Shown piece by piece: positions 50,714 through 60,248 of a stretch of 64,000 nt of DNA. Positions within the stretch are counted from its first letter, which is position 1. Every line of letters begins with the position of its first letter. Position numbers and translations under genes: made by a program. The stretch is from Paenibacillus sp. 1781tsa1. Lineage in GTDB: Bacteria; Bacillota; Bacilli; Paenibacillales; Paenibacillaceae. The notes beneath the pieces are model-generated. The model was not told where the DNA came from. It made no database searches and was given only the letters and a program-made list of their open reading frames with translations. The stretch spans positions 5,084,001 to 5,148,000 of the forward strand of contig NZ_JAMYWY010000001.1 in the NCBI RefSeq assembly GCF_024159265.1, read 5' to 3'.

Positions 50714-51271
50714 ATGATCTATGTAGCCTTGCTGCGAGGCATTAATGTAGGCGGGAACAACAAAATAAATATGAAGCAATTGAAAGAAACGTTTGAACAA
50801 GCAGGCATGTTGGATGTCGTTACATACATCAACTCTGGCAATATTATTTTTGCTGATCATCAAGAACGTGCCGATGCGAATAGGGAGATATCCCTTGTTT
50901 TAGAACAGGCCATCGCCGCTGATTTCGGCTTACAGATCAGGGTGATGGTGCGGAATATGGATGAAATCCAAAGCGTTATCGAAGCGCTCCCAGCGGAATG
51001 GGTTAATGACGATACGGCCAAAAGTGATGTGATGTTCCTCTGGGACGAGATCAACGAGCCCTCCGTGCTGGATCAACTGCCCATCAAACCCGAAATCGGC
51101 ACACTGATTTATGTTCCCGGAGCCATTTTGTATTCAGTCAGCAGAGAGGATGCATCCAAAAGTGGCATGAACAAGCTTGTGGGTTCCAAAGTCTATGCTT
51201 ATATGACCGTAAGAAACGTGAATACCACACGTAAGATATATGCACTCATGCAGACAGCAGCCGAGAAATAA
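50714..51271 (+). CDS. DUF1697 family protein
   Basis: A 185-residue cytosolic protein with the DUF1697 pattern: YVALLRGINVGGNNKINMKQL at the N-terminus, then VVTYINSGNIIF and a C-terminal NTTRKIYALM, with the RN-x-NTTRKI signature that is highly conserved in this family of unknown function. GGAGGGG lies 7-8 nt before the ATG. Downstream of the SUKH gene by 34 bp and probably co-transcribed, up to the terminator at 51336. Confidence 0.88.
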   Translation: MIYVALLRGINVGGNNKINMKQLKETFEQAGMLDVVTYINSGNIIFADHQERADANREISLVLEQAIAADFGLQIRVMVRNMDEIQSVIEALPAEWVNDDTAKSDVMFLWDEINEPSVLDQLPIKPEIGTLIYVPGAILYSVSREDASKSGMNKLVGSKVYAYMTVRNVNTTRKIYALMQTAAEK

Positions 51272-51335
51272 ATGTCAGCAAAATGGATATTCAATCTAAT
51301 ATTCAACGATCCCTCTTCCAATTCAGTCTAAATTA

Positions 51336-51381
51336 AAACATGCAGAAAACATCCTTATGGATGTCTCCTGCATGTTTTTCA
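51336..51381. terminator. Bidirectional terminator between DUF1697 and hsp20 genes
   Basis: AAACATGCAG, ACATCC arms pair with GGATGT, CTGCATGTTT. Followed by T on plus and TTTTAATTTAG on minus. Confidence 0.85.
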
Positions 51382-51418
51382 CCATATAAGGAAACAATTG
51401 ATTTCCATTCCCTATGGT

Positions 51419-51862
51419 TTAGTCAATTTGAATGCGTCTGCGAGATTGATCGTCACCAGGGCGTTTTGGAATCTCAAGCTTCAGCACACCATCTTCCAAT
51501 CTGGCCTTGATATGCTCTTCATCAATATGATCTACATAGAAACGCCGGATAAATTCGCCTGAACGACGCTCCTGCCGAATGATCCGATTGGAGTCATCCT
51601 TCTGTTCCAGCACCTCATTACGTTTGGCACGAATAATCAATTCTTTACCTTCAACTTGAATGTCTATATCCTCTTTGGCAATGCCCGGAAGCTCGGCTTC
51701 TACCCAATATTTGTCTTCTTCCTCACGAATGTCGGTGCGAAATGGCTGGGAGCCAGTCCCAAAAGGGGAGAGGAATGAGTTCTCAACCATGTCATTGAAG
51801 GATTTCAACATGTGTCCGAACGGGTCTTCATTTCGTTTACGAAACGGAATCAGATCAAACAT
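51419..51862 (-). CDS. Small heat shock protein, Hsp20/alpha-crystallin family
   Basis: A 147-residue holdase chaperone. The alpha-crystallin domain spans about residues 38-135: VEAELPGIAKEDIDIQVEGKELIIRAKR, FIRRFYVDHIDEEHIKARLEDGVLKLEIPK, with the A-x-x-x-G-V-L motif as ARLEDGVLKLEIPK. Short charged N-terminal arm; the C-terminus (RRRIQID) carries an RIQI variant of the I-x-I/V anchor. The ATG at 51862 is used because AAAGGAGA lies 8-9 nt upstream. A strong sigma-A promoter precedes it, with no CIRCE or CtsR heptads recognised. Confidence 0.95.
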   Translation of the reverse strand: MFDLIPFRKRNEDPFGHMLKSFNDMVENSFLSPFGTGSQPFRTDIREEEDKYWVEAELPGIAKEDIDIQVEGKELIIRAKRNEVLEQKDDSNRIIRQERRSGEFIRRFYVDHIDEEHIKARLEDGVLKLEIPKRPGDDQSRRRIQID

Positions 51863-51916
51863 GAAAATCATCTCCTTTTGTGTGGTTGGTTTTTATTGGT
51901 GTTGCTTACATGGATT

Positions 51917-51945
51917 ATTATAATACTCGTGCAAATAAGGCTCAA
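51917..51945 (-). promoter_or_regulatory. Sigma-A promoter of hsp20
   Basis: On the minus strand TTGAGC (51945-51940), a 17-bp spacer, TATAAT (51922-51917). The intergenic space to 52178 is AT-rich; I see no other element in it. Confidence 0.75.
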
Positions 51946-52178
51946 AGTCCGTAAAAGACGAAAAAAAACGATTTTCTTTCACCATGGTTCACTATTTTAA
52001 AATAGATCCTTTTTTCTTTTATTTTGACCTTTTTTGACTTTCTGACTTTGTCTGACTATAACGAATGAATGTTTTACATAACTTGCTGGCTTCTCTTATT
52101 TCTTTTTAACATTTCATATCTATACTAAAACAATTGCACACACCATCACACACGAAACGATAAAGGGGATCTGGAACA

Positions 52179-53765
52179 TTGAAAAAGAGAAATCAATGGC
52201 TTGCCGTTCTGTCGATGACCGCCATTCTTAGCGCAGGAGCAACCAGCTACACATCAATGATTCATGCCGCTGACGCAACTAAACCTGCCAACGATCAAGT
52301 TGCACTGCGTACAGCCATCCAAAATATGCAAGGTACGGTCACATGGAACGGAAATAGTCGCAGTGTTGATATCCAGATCGCAGATACTAAAGTTCAACTT
52401 CCTATAGGAACGTCCTCAGCAACCATCAACGGTGTAAAAACGCCTTTGGACAGTAAGAGCTACATCACCAAAGGAACAACGTATGTATCTTCCCAAACGC
52501 TAAAATTAATCACGGATCAACTGATCCTGAAACAAAATAAAACCGGTTTTGAACGGACCGCATCGTTTCAGATGCCCGGTGGCAAAGCAGAAATATCAGC
52601 CTCTACGCCAGATGGACAGCGCCTGCTCGTCACCGAAGCAGACAATGGCAGCATCTCCGTATTGGACATTGCTGACTTGAAAAACATCAACGTATTGAAA
52701 ACAGTCAGCTTCCATGACCTCTCCGCCAAAGCTGAAGTCACCAGTGTAACCGTGTCCAAAGACGGCAAATACGGTCTGGCTGTTATTCGTACAGGGGATA
52801 CGGACAGTGAAGCAAACAAAGGATTGCTTGCCATAGTGGATCTGACAACCTACAAAACTGCAAAAACATATGAACTCGGTATTGGTCCTGACTCGATTGC
52901 ACTTTCACCTGATGGTCTCCATGCGGTGATTGCCATAGAAGACGAAGAACTGAATAAAGCTGCCGATGAAATTGACTATGCCAATGCCAAACGCCCGGGT
53001 AGCATTATGGTTGTATCTTTTGCTGGCGGGAACGTATTGGAGGGTGAAATCACGAACTTGCCGGTATCTCTGGACCATGTTGAAGGTGCAATCTATCCGC
53101 ATGATCCACAACCGGAGTATGTTGCCATTAGTCCGGATAGCAAAACAGCAGCCATCACGCTACAGGAGAACAACGTTGTTGCCATCGTAGATTTGGAGAC
53201 CAAAAAGATCAGCTCCATCTTCGCTCTCGGTACCACCTCACATCAAGCGGATCTGAAAGATGACGGTATGGTTCAGTTCAAAGAGACATTGACAGCTCGT
53301 TATGAACCGGATGGGATTGCTTTCTCGGCAGATGGTAAATACCTGCTGACAGCTAATGAAGGAGACTTGGGCAAGAATGAATTTGAGGATGGGGTAAAAG
53401 CAGGCGGACGCAATATTGCTGTCTGGGATCTGCAAGGCAAGCGGATGTACGATAGCCAGAACCTCATTGACACGGCAACCGCCATGGTTGGCTTGTACCC
53501 GGATGATCGCAGTCCCAACAAAGGCAGCGAAGTGGAGAATCTGACCGTTGCCACTGTGGACGGCACAACGTATGCAGCGGTAGCTTCCGAACGGGCAGAT
53601 GCCATTCTGTTCTTTGATCTTGCTGATCCGGTCAATCCGAACTACCTGGGTCTGATTCCTACAGCCGGAGAATCACCAGAAGGAATCCATCGGGTTAACG
53701 GACGTAGCCTGTTTGTTAGTGCTGATGAAAGCACCGGAACACTTAGTTTTTTTGCCAAGAAATAG
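52179..53765 (+). CDS. Secreted stalk-domain protein with beta-propeller-like (choice-of-anchor I type) domain
   Basis: A 528-residue exported protein. Signal peptide residues 1 to about 30. Residues about 42-120 are a copper-amine-oxidase-N-like stalk domain (VTWNGNSRSVDIQIADTKVQLPIG, TYVSSQTLKLITDQL). From about 140 it is a seven-bladed propeller-like region of repeated WD/YVTN-type strands (LLVTEADNGSISVLDIADL, GIGPDSIALSPDGLHAVIAIEDEE, AISPDSKTAAITLQENNVVAIVDLETK, PDGIAFSADGKYLLTANEGD). The pattern VVAIVDL and LLTANEGD is like choice-of-anchor I and phytase-like secreted proteins. Ligand or enzyme activity is unknown. TTG start with AAAGGGGA upstream. Single gene. Confidence 0.8.
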   Translation: MKKRNQWLAVLSMTAILSAGATSYTSMIHAADATKPANDQVALRTAIQNMQGTVTWNGNSRSVDIQIADTKVQLPIGTSSATINGVKTPLDSKSYITKGTTYVSSQTLKLITDQLILKQNKTGFERTASFQMPGGKAEISASTPDGQRLLVTEADNGSISVLDIADLKNINVLKTVSFHDLSAKAEVTSVTVSKDGKYGLAVIRTGDTDSEANKGLLAIVDLTTYKTAKTYELGIGPDSIALSPDGLHAVIAIEDEELNKAADEIDYANAKRPGSIMVVSFAGGNVLEGEITNLPVSLDHVEGAIYPHDPQPEYVAISPDSKTAAITLQENNVVAIVDLETKKISSIFALGTTSHQADLKDDGMVQFKETLTARYEPDGIAFSADGKYLLTANEGDLGKNEFEDGVKAGGRNIAVWDLQGKRMYDSQNLIDTATAMVGLYPDDRSPNKGSEVENLTVATVDGTTYAAVASERADAILFFDLADPVNPNYLGLIPTAGESPEGIHRVNGRSLFVSADESTGTLSFFAKK

Positions 53766-53817
53766 ATGACGTGTCCATGGCCAGCAAAGGCTGAAATAAA
53801 CAGTTTCAGGCTGTATT

Positions 53818-53850
53818 GAGGAGGAAGGGGCGAAGAGCCCCTGTCCTCTC
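53818..53850 (+). terminator. Hairpin after the stalk-domain protein gene
   Basis: GAGGA, GGGGC pairs with GCCCC, TCCTC around GAAGA. No T-tract follows, so terminator function is uncertain. Confidence 0.45.
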
Positions 53851-53901
53851 ATACTGTTGAACATGCTATTCCACGTATCCACATATGGTATGTACAGACG
53901 G

Positions 53902-54108
53902 TTAACGAGACTTTATATTCTCCAATGCCCGCCTGTTCCGCTCTACCTCCTCTTGCAATACTCGTACTTCCATCCTTAATGCAGATACTTCCTCTTTGAC
54001 GCCAGACCTCTTCATCCCAAGATAGAACACCAGATATAATACGAGACCCATCATGATGAAGAAAATCAATAGAGTTATAATCCCCGCAATTCCATAAGAG
54101 CTACTCAT
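53902..54108 (-). CDS. Small membrane protein with C-terminal coiled coil
   Basis: A 68-residue protein: one transmembrane helix (about residues 7-30, ITLLIFFIMMGLVLYLVFYLGM) and a charged heptad-like helix (VKEEVSALRMEVRVLQEEVERNRRALENI). ATG at 54108 with GAGGGGAG about 9-10 nt upstream. No family recognised; such proteins often multimerise or tether partners. Confidence 0.65.
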   Translation of the reverse strand: MSSSYGIAGIITLLIFFIMMGLVLYLVFYLGMKRSGVKEEVSALRMEVRVLQEEVERNRRALENIKSR

Positions 54109-54183
54109 TATGTACACGCTCCCCTCTCTATGTTATTAATTTATATTTACAACAATACCATATTTAAGCATGACGAACAGTAC

Positions 54184-54215
54184 AAAAGCCAAGAGAATAT
54201 GCTCCCTTGGCTTTC
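54184..54215. terminator. Terminator after the secreted carboxylesterase gene
   Basis: AAAAGCCAAG pairs with CTTGGCTTT around a 12-nt loop; T-rich on both strands. Confidence 0.8.
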
Positions 54216-54265
54216 AATTTATCTATATACCTTTTATCTATATATACCTTCCTATCCGGTGATCC

Positions 54266-56509
54266 TTATTCCCAGAAGAAACGGCCTGCGAACACTTTTT
54301 CCGTCAACAGTTTGTATGTTTCTTCAGGCAATTCTTTTTTCATCTTCGCCATTACGGCTTCTTTGCCTTGATTATATTGTGTGGACATGCCAATCTCTGC
54401 AGTTGTATTGCTTGCATCCAGACGCATGATCGGTGCTTGTGCATCTTTCGTCCAAGGTGTCCATGCCGCAAGATCAGGGGAACCACCCGTACCTGGATTG
54501 CCTGTGTACAGGAACTGTTTCAGGTATGCTGCCATCGCGGTGGACAACACATCACGTCCTGGTTTGTTTGTCTCGCTAAAGTACCCCTCAGGGAAATAGG
54601 CAGCAATTCCGTCCGCGTGTCCTGTATAGAAGTCCATATCCGCACCATGTGGTGCGCCCAGTAACGTGAGCAAACGCTCAGAGATGACCCCAGGTTGTGT
54701 TCCCCAAGCAAAACGATAAGCATATACCGGCGGCTGACCTGCTTCACTGGTCAATTGCTCCGCTACACGCTCTGCATTAAAGCCTGCATAAGCTTCGCTA
54801 CCGTATTTCAGAGCAGCAGCATATTGCTCCGCCTTGGTTTTATCGGTGAACAGGGTTCCATCCGCAATAGCTGGAGCGAAGTTTGGATCACCGAAGGCAA
54901 ATCCGGAGAACTCCGTTTCCAGGCTGCCCAGCAATACAGGTACTTTCTTGTAATTGCCGTTATGGATGGCATCAAATCCTTCTTTTGGAATCACTGTACC
55001 ATCCCGGAACAGATGCGGGAATGGCTCCATACGGATTGCAGTTGCACCAAACGCAGTGACCAGCTTGTCCGCAGGCAGTGCACGCAGGTAACTCTCCAGC
55101 TGTGCCGGAGATTGCTTGCTTATCCACGCATTGGCTTCTTCTGCATTAGCCGCTTTCCCCTCTTGTACGAGTAGCTTCACGAGTACATCCTGAGATTTTT
55201 GCTCACCTTCTTCCGGTGATGCTGTCGTCAATCCTCCGCTGAAAGCAACTGCTTTTTGATACAGTCCTTTGCTAAGTGGAGAGATCAGGGTTGCCAGCAC
55301 ATCACGTGCACCAGCAGATTGTCCTGCTAACGTAACATTACCAGTATCTCCGCCAAACCCTTCGATATTATCCTGCACCCACTCTAATGCACGGAATGCG
55401 TCGAGCAGACCATAGTTACCTGAGTCATCCAGGGCATTGCCTGTTTTCAACGCTGCATTCTGGAAGAATCCAAGGGCTCCCAGACGGTAGTTCACGGAGA
55501 TGATGATACTGTTGGTGCTCCGTGCAAGCTGTTCACCTTGAAAATCTTTGCCTGAACCGGTCATATTCCCGCCGCCGTGCAGGAACACCATCACCGGAAG
55601 TTTCGAACTGGTTGTGTCAGGACGCCAGATATTGAGGTACAGTGAATCCTCGCTGCCTGCTGTATTCTTGCCAGAGATCTGCAAGCTGTTCGCTGCAAAT
55701 TCCTTAGCCGATCTCGTTCCTGTCCAAGCTTCTGGTTCTTGTGGGGCTTTCCAACGCAGTTCACCTACCGGAGGTGCGGCGTATGGAACACCAAGCCAGC
55801 CGAGCGTGCCATATTGCTCATAGGTTTTCCCCTCAATCGCACCATATTTGGTTTGTTGCACCGTTTGAGGTTGGAACGCACCAGCTTCTTTATGTTTCAA
55901 CCAGTTCTGTTCCAAGGTTCCACTGCCATTTTTGAGCTGCGTCTGCAAAGCCTGTGCGGTTGCCTCGGCCATCAGGCGATTGGTAAGTTGACTCGCTCCC
56001 TCTCCTTGAAGCGCCTTGATTCCTTTCCCAGCCGCATACGTGGAAGCCGCTCCTTGCTCATAATCCGTTCCCGCATCATATCCAAGCACTTTCAGCAGCA
56101 TCTCGGCATAAGCTTCTGCTGTAAGTGGTGCATTAGGTCCAAACTTCTCCGTTCCGGTTATGATCTCAGCCACATACGGATGCTGCTTCAAGTAGCCAAC
56201 GACCGGCTGCAATACTTTGCCTGCCTGAGCCGCATCGTCATACGTTACCGATCCCTGATAGGCGAGTGCTTCTTTCTCCAATCCGGACAAACGTAAGTAC
56301 AGTACTGCGGCTTGAATGCGTGTAGCTTTTTTATTCAGATAAGCCGCATTAACACCTTGACCGCTGCCGCGAATAAGCTTCGATTGGATCAGCTTGTCCA
56401 TCGCTGCTGAAGAAGAGGTTGCTGTATTGCCTGCTGCATATGCCGGTAACCCGGATACACATAACCCAAGAATTGTTGCAATGGCAATCGAACGTTTAAT
56501 GCTTTTCAT
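54266..56509 (-). CDS. Secreted type-B carboxylesterase with N-terminal SLH-like region
   Basis: A 747-residue exported protein. Signal peptide 1 to about 27. Residues about 35-190 resemble degenerate S-layer-homology modules (LNKKATRIQAAVLYLRLSGLEKE; APLTAEAYAEMLLKVLGYD). From about 215 a complete type-B carboxylesterase: YGAIEGKTYEQYGTLGWLGVPYAAPPVGELRW, EDSLYLNIWRP, VMVFLHGGGN (oxyanion hole), LAGQSAGARDVL with the nucleophile Ser (Gln instead of the usual Glu before it), an acidic residue in SLETEFSGF and His near LLGAPHGADMDFYTGH. It would hydrolyse ester substrates at the cell surface, perhaps attached to the wall by its N-terminus. ATG chosen for GAGGAG 9 nt upstream. Upstream 580 bp are non-coding. 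Confidence 0.88.
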   Translation of the reverse strand: MKSIKRSIAIATILGLCVSGLPAYAAGNTATSSSAAMDKLIQSKLIRGSGQGVNAAYLNKKATRIQAAVLYLRLSGLEKEALAYQGSVTYDDAAQAGKVLQPVVGYLKQHPYVAEIITGTEKFGPNAPLTAEAYAEMLLKVLGYDAGTDYEQGAASTYAAGKGIKALQGEGASQLTNRLMAEATAQALQTQLKNGSGTLEQNWLKHKEAGAFQPQTVQQTKYGAIEGKTYEQYGTLGWLGVPYAAPPVGELRWKAPQEPEAWTGTRSAKEFAANSLQISGKNTAGSEDSLYLNIWRPDTTSSKLPVMVFLHGGGNMTGSGKDFQGEQLARSTNSIIISVNYRLGALGFFQNAALKTGNALDDSGNYGLLDAFRALEWVQDNIEGFGGDTGNVTLAGQSAGARDVLATLISPLSKGLYQKAVAFSGGLTTASPEEGEQKSQDVLVKLLVQEGKAANAEEANAWISKQSPAQLESYLRALPADKLVTAFGATAIRMEPFPHLFRDGTVIPKEGFDAIHNGNYKKVPVLLGSLETEFSGFAFGDPNFAPAIADGTLFTDKTKAEQYAAALKYGSEAYAGFNAERVAEQLTSEAGQPPVYAYRFAWGTQPGVISERLLTLLGAPHGADMDFYTGHADGIAAYFPEGYFSETNKPGRDVLSTAMAAYLKQFLYTGNPGTGGSPDLAAWTPWTKDAQAPIMRLDASNTTAEIGMSTQYNQGKEAVMAKMKKELPEETYKLLTEKVFAGRFFWE

Positions 56510-56702
56510 GTCATAAATCTCCTCGCTGTCAAATAGTGTGTGATGGGATAATTGCATCGGAAATGTGCATCTTTGAATCAGTATTCCAATGTCTGGATGA
56601 GTCTATTTCTCTATTTAGGAAAACTTAAATCTGCTGCGCTCCTCTCTGCTCGAAATATTTGCTACGGCGCTTGCGGTCATGCGATCAGGCATTTTTTTAT
56701 AT

Positions 56703-56772
56703 AAAAAAACCTGAACCGAAGGCAAACAGACATCGCTTTAGCGTGATCTGCTGCCCTCAATTCAGGTTTTGC
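56703..56772. terminator. Large bidirectional hairpin in the esterase upstream region
   Basis: AAAACCTGAA, GGCA, CAG arms pair with CTG, TGCC, TTCAGGTTTT around a loop with GCTTTAGC. T-rich on both sides. It lies between the esterase start and the peptidase-like gene, and may end an unrecognised short transcript. Confidence 0.6.
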
Positions 56773-56992
56773 CTGCAATCAGTAACAACCCTGAGGAATG
56801 AGGCTCATTCCATATGAAAATGTAAACGCAATCATTCATCTGATGAACAAAGAACCAACGAATGAACTGACACAGGTATTGCCCTTAACACGGTTACAAC
56901 CCTGTTGTTATGGTGATGTTAGCACATAATGTAAGCGTTCGCAATACATTTTTTTAAAAAATCATCATCATATCTACATGAAGGGGTTAACC
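56773..56992. other. Non-coding stretch with a cre-like site
   Basis: TGTAAGCGTTCGCA at 56930-56943 fits the cre consensus with one mismatch (TGTAAACGCAATCA at about 56820-56833 is a weaker match). GGAATGAG-G-CTCATTCC at about 56796-56812 is a perfect short palindrome. No gene, and no promoter I can assign. Confidence 0.4.
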
Positions 56993-57016
56993 AGAAAACC
57001 CGCATTTTCATGCGGG
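56993..57016 (-). terminator. Terminator of the abgA-like operon
   Basis: On the minus strand CCCGCAT pairs with ATGCGGG around GAAA-type loop, followed by TTTTC. Confidence 0.8.
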
Positions 57017-57095
57017 CCTGAACTTAACTTCCATCATGATGATCCAGACTGCTAACTCTTAATCATGGATATCGACCATCCTATAAATCTGTTAT

Positions 57096-58352
57096 TTACA
57101 GCGTACGTGCCAACTTCTCCAGCAGTTCCACCGCAGGGGCCAATACCGCTTCATCAATATCAAATTCAGGATGATGATGCGGGGCAGGTAACTCGCTGCC
57201 AACAATCATATACGTGGCTTTGCCGCCTTGCTCCTGGACTCGCCGGATCATATAGCTGGCATCCTCGCTGCCGAGAGCAGCACTATCCGAAATGGCCTCC
57301 GCATCGGTGAACCCAGCGATGCCTTCCGCTTGCTGAACCGCAAGCTCTGCAAGTTCCATGTCACATCGAATCGGAATAGCACTTCCGACCACCTCAACGG
57401 TAGCGGTTAGTTCGTGCATGGCTGCGCTATGCTCAATGATGTTCCGCACGCGGCGCTCCAGCTCTCGATTCGTTTCTTCACTGGTTGAACGTGTCTCAAT
57501 AATCATGCGGGCATGCTCAGCAATAATATTGGCCCCTGTTCCGCCTTCCAGAATGCCTACATTAATCCGGGTATCTGCCGAGCTGAACCGGGGAAGTGCA
57601 TGAATGTTGAGCATGGCGGTCGCTGCCCCCAGTAGCGCGTTCCGTCCTTCCTCCGGTGTAGCCCCTGCATGGGAAGATACACCGGTGAAATGTGCTTCAA
57701 GCTTGGTCGTTGCCAGGAATCCGGCAGACGCACCTCTAATATGGCCGGATGGCACACCGGTACCCAAGTGCATACAGAACAGGCGATCCACCTGTTCCAG
57801 CATTCCTTTTTCGACCATGGCATATGCTCCGCGCACACCTTCTTCGGCAGGCTGGAATAACAGCCGGATCTTGCCGGCGAACTTCCGGTTACTCAACCGT
57901 TCTGCAAGCGCTAGTCCAATCGTTGTATGCCCATCGTGTGCACAGGCGTGCATAACGCCTTCATGGAGGGAACGAAATTGTCCCGCTTGCGGCGCATGTT
58001 GTTCCAACTTGCTCTCACGGATCGGCAATGCATCCATATCGAAGCGGAACGCCGTCGTTGGCCCCTCCTGCTCCCCTTGAATTTCAGCGACAACGGCGGT
58101 GAATCCTCCTCGCATCTGCTCCACGATCACCGGATCTGCACCTTCACGGAGGGCACGCTGATATGCATCTTCCAAGACTTCGGGCTTCGGCAGCCCCCGC
58201 CGTGATGTGTCATCAATTGCATCTTTTCCGTAAGTGACGCTATACCCCAGCTCTGTCAGGATCTGCACCACTTTGGTCGCGGTACGAAATTCCGTAAATC
58301 CCAATTCAGGATGTGCATGCAGGTCCCGGCGAAGCGCGATAATATCCATCAT
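57096..58352 (-). CDS. M20 family aminobenzoyl-glutamate amidohydrolase (AbgA/AbgB-like)
   Basis: A 418-residue metallopeptidase of the M20D type. Metal and catalytic residues visible: FRFDMDALPIRE (Asp), HACAHDGHTTIGL (HxCAHDxH), LLFQPAEEGVRGA (catalytic Glu pair), a lid domain with GVSSHAGATPEEGRNALLGA (His), and APHHHPEFDIDE (His). It resembles the catalytic subunits AbgA/AbgB, which split p-aminobenzoyl-glutamate or related N-acyl amino acids. The start at 58352 has AGGGGA about 9 nt upstream. Its neighbour upstream is an AbgT-type transporter on the same strand (97 bp gap), supporting the substrate class. Only one hydrolase subunit is seen here. Confidence 0.9.
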   Translation of the reverse strand: MMDIIALRRDLHAHPELGFTEFRTATKVVQILTELGYSVTYGKDAIDDTSRRGLPKPEVLEDAYQRALREGADPVIVEQMRGGFTAVVAEIQGEQEGPTTAFRFDMDALPIRESKLEQHAPQAGQFRSLHEGVMHACAHDGHTTIGLALAERLSNRKFAGKIRLLFQPAEEGVRGAYAMVEKGMLEQVDRLFCMHLGTGVPSGHIRGASAGFLATTKLEAHFTGVSSHAGATPEEGRNALLGAATAMLNIHALPRFSSADTRINVGILEGGTGANIIAEHARMIIETRSTSEETNRELERRVRNIIEHSAAMHELTATVEVVGSAIPIRCDMELAELAVQQAEGIAGFTDAEAISDSAALGSEDASYMIRRVQEQGGKATYMIVGSELPAPHHHPEFDIDEAVLAPAVELLEKLARTL

Positions 58353-58448
58353 GTTTTTTCCCCTCTCTCCAACCTCTATCTATTTGATCATGTATTCAGT
58401 CCTACACGACTCATTCAACGTTATACTAAACTTGCTCCTGCTGATCTC

Positions 58449-59963
58449 CTACAATCTTGCGTTTACTCCCGGACCAAGTGGCAAGTTGAAGGCGTACCAT
58501 AAAATCACCATAACCACCCACACCGAGAAGAACGCAATCGAATATGGCAAAATCAGTGAATAATACGTTCCCAGCTTCGCATCTTTACGATACTCCTGCA
58601 GAAATCCTACGAACAGTGGTACAAAAGGCGATACCGGAGCCAATGGAATAACGACCGAATCCGATACCCGGAAAATAACCTGAGTGAATGCCGGATGGAA
58701 TCCGAGCAGCATCATCATTGGAATAAATACCGGGGCAAGAATGGACCAGATTGCTGATCCACTTGCGATAAACATCGTCAGCAATGCCGACAGGAAAATC
58801 AATCCGATCACTACCGGAATACCGTTAATGCCTGTCTTTTCCAGCAAATCGGTAATTGTAAGTGCCAGAAATTTGCCCATGTTGCTCCAGTTGAACATCG
58901 CCACAAATTGGGACAACGGGAACACCATCACGATAAAGCCAGCCATCGTTTTGATCGGTTCAATGAGCAGTTTCGGCAGATCGTTCTGATTTTGGATCAC
59001 TTTCAGTTTAATGCCGTAAGTCAGCGCTACGGTAAAGAAGAACAGTAAAATGACAGGAACAATCCCGGCCAGGAAAGGCGAACCCATGACACTTCCCGTT
59101 TCCGGGTTACGAAGCACGCCATTCGAAGGGATCACCATGAATGAAATGACTGCGATAAAAAGCAATGCAGCAATCCCCGATGCACGTAGTGCCCGGTTTT
59201 CTTCAGGCGTAGGTGCTTCGAGCTTATACACCCGCTCCCCTTCGTAACGGCCCAGACGTGGTTCTAGGAATCTGTCCGTCATGAACCCGGCAACGAGAGT
59301 CAGCACAATAACCGAAGCGGACATAAAGTACCAGTTATCCAGAACCGTAACGCCCACATTGGGATCTACAGAGGTCGCAATCTCAGTACTAATGCCTGAC
59401 AGCAATACATCGGTGGTCACAATGAGCATATTGGCTGTAAAACCTGCCCCAACCCCTGCAATGGCGGCAATCAATCCGGCAACCGGATGTCTGCCTACCG
59501 CAAGAAAGATCAGCGCTCCAAGCGGAGGCATGATTACAAGCGCTGCATCCGAGGACACATGGCTGAAAAAAGCGATGAAAATGACGAGATAACTGGCGTA
59601 ACGCGCAGGTACCCGAACAGCCATTTTACGCATAACCACTTCGAGAAGACCCACCTTCTCCGCCAGACCAATGCCCAGCACCAGTGCCAGGATGGAAGCC
59701 AGTGGTTTGAAATCAGCAAAGTTCTTGACCACATTCGGCAACAGCCACTGAATTCCCTCCCTGCTCAGCAAGTTCTTGACATGTACCTGTTCCCCATCAA
59801 TCGGGTTATGTGCCGTCGCATTAAAGAGCGATAACACCAGTGTGGCAACCATCAGGGCGACAATGAGATAGATAAACAATAAAAACGGATTGGGAAGCTT
59901 GTTCCCTACTTTCTCTACCCAACCAAAAAGTCCTGTGTTCTCCTGTCTGTCCGCTTTGACCAT
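58449..59963 (-). CDS. abgT: AbgT-family p-aminobenzoyl-glutamate transporter
   Basis: A 504-residue polytopic protein with about 11-13 helices and the AbgT signature: GWVEKVGNKLPNPFLLFIYLIVAL at the N-terminus, FPLGFADFKPLASILALVLGIGLAEKVGLL-like core, HVSSDAALVIMPPLGALIFLAVGRHP, and GLVGAGFTANMLI (aspartate and Asn motifs). These carriers import or export aminobenzoyl-glutamate, and some export sulfonamides. First gene of an operon with the M20 hydrolase, from a good promoter with a perfect-armed dyad. The neighbouring regulator at 60249 is on the same strand. Confidence 0.9.
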   Translation of the reverse strand: MVKADRQENTGLFGWVEKVGNKLPNPFLLFIYLIVALMVATLVLSLFNATAHNPIDGEQVHVKNLLSREGIQWLLPNVVKNFADFKPLASILALVLGIGLAEKVGLLEVVMRKMAVRVPARYASYLVIFIAFFSHVSSDAALVIMPPLGALIFLAVGRHPVAGLIAAIAGVGAGFTANMLIVTTDVLLSGISTEIATSVDPNVGVTVLDNWYFMSASVIVLTLVAGFMTDRFLEPRLGRYEGERVYKLEAPTPEENRALRASGIAALLFIAVISFMVIPSNGVLRNPETGSVMGSPFLAGIVPVILLFFFTVALTYGIKLKVIQNQNDLPKLLIEPIKTMAGFIVMVFPLSQFVAMFNWSNMGKFLALTITDLLEKTGINGIPVVIGLIFLSALLTMFIASGSAIWSILAPVFIPMMMLLGFHPAFTQVIFRVSDSVVIPLAPVSPFVPLFVGFLQEYRKDAKLGTYYSLILPYSIAFFSVWVVMVILWYAFNLPLGPGVNARL

Positions 59964-60068
59964 GCAAACAACCCCCTGACTGTGATGGAACTGCCTCTGG
60001 ATAGACTGAACAAGTCTGATGAAGGTCTTGTCCCCGTTAGCAGATCATTAACGTACATTTAACGAAAA

Positions 60069-60086
60069 TGTCGTAATTTTAGGACA
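60069..60086. promoter_or_regulatory. Dyad operator overlapping the abgT transcription start
   Basis: TGTCGTAATTTTAGGACA has the symmetric pattern TGTC-TAA-TTA-GACA. It directly follows the -10 element of the abgT promoter, where a repressor would block initiation. The regulator at 60249 is the nearest candidate. Confidence 0.6.
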
Positions 60087-60115
60087 TTATATAATTATCT
60101 CCGCACATAGTTCAA
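60086..60115 (-). promoter_or_regulatory. Sigma-A promoter of the abgT operon
   Basis: On the minus strand TTGAAC (60115-60110), an 18-bp spacer, TATAAT (60091-60086). Confidence 0.75.
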
Positions 60116-60145
60116 TACCTGTGTTATGTATTTTAACACTGGAAA

Positions 60146-60225
60146 TAAAAAAACCGCTGAGCTGTCCTTGTCATCTTGTCCTTCCCACACGGACATGAGA
60201 CATAAGGTCGCATCATCGGTTTTAT
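60146..60225 (-). terminator. Long terminator of the regulator gene
   Basis: On the minus strand AAAACCG and CGGTTTT close a structure whose inner arms CTTATGTCTCATGTCC and GGACAAGATGACAAGG pair with few mismatches; a long T run follows. It separates this gene from the abgT promoter. Confidence 0.75.
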
Positions 60226-60248
60226 AATTTTATACTATGTTCGTTAAC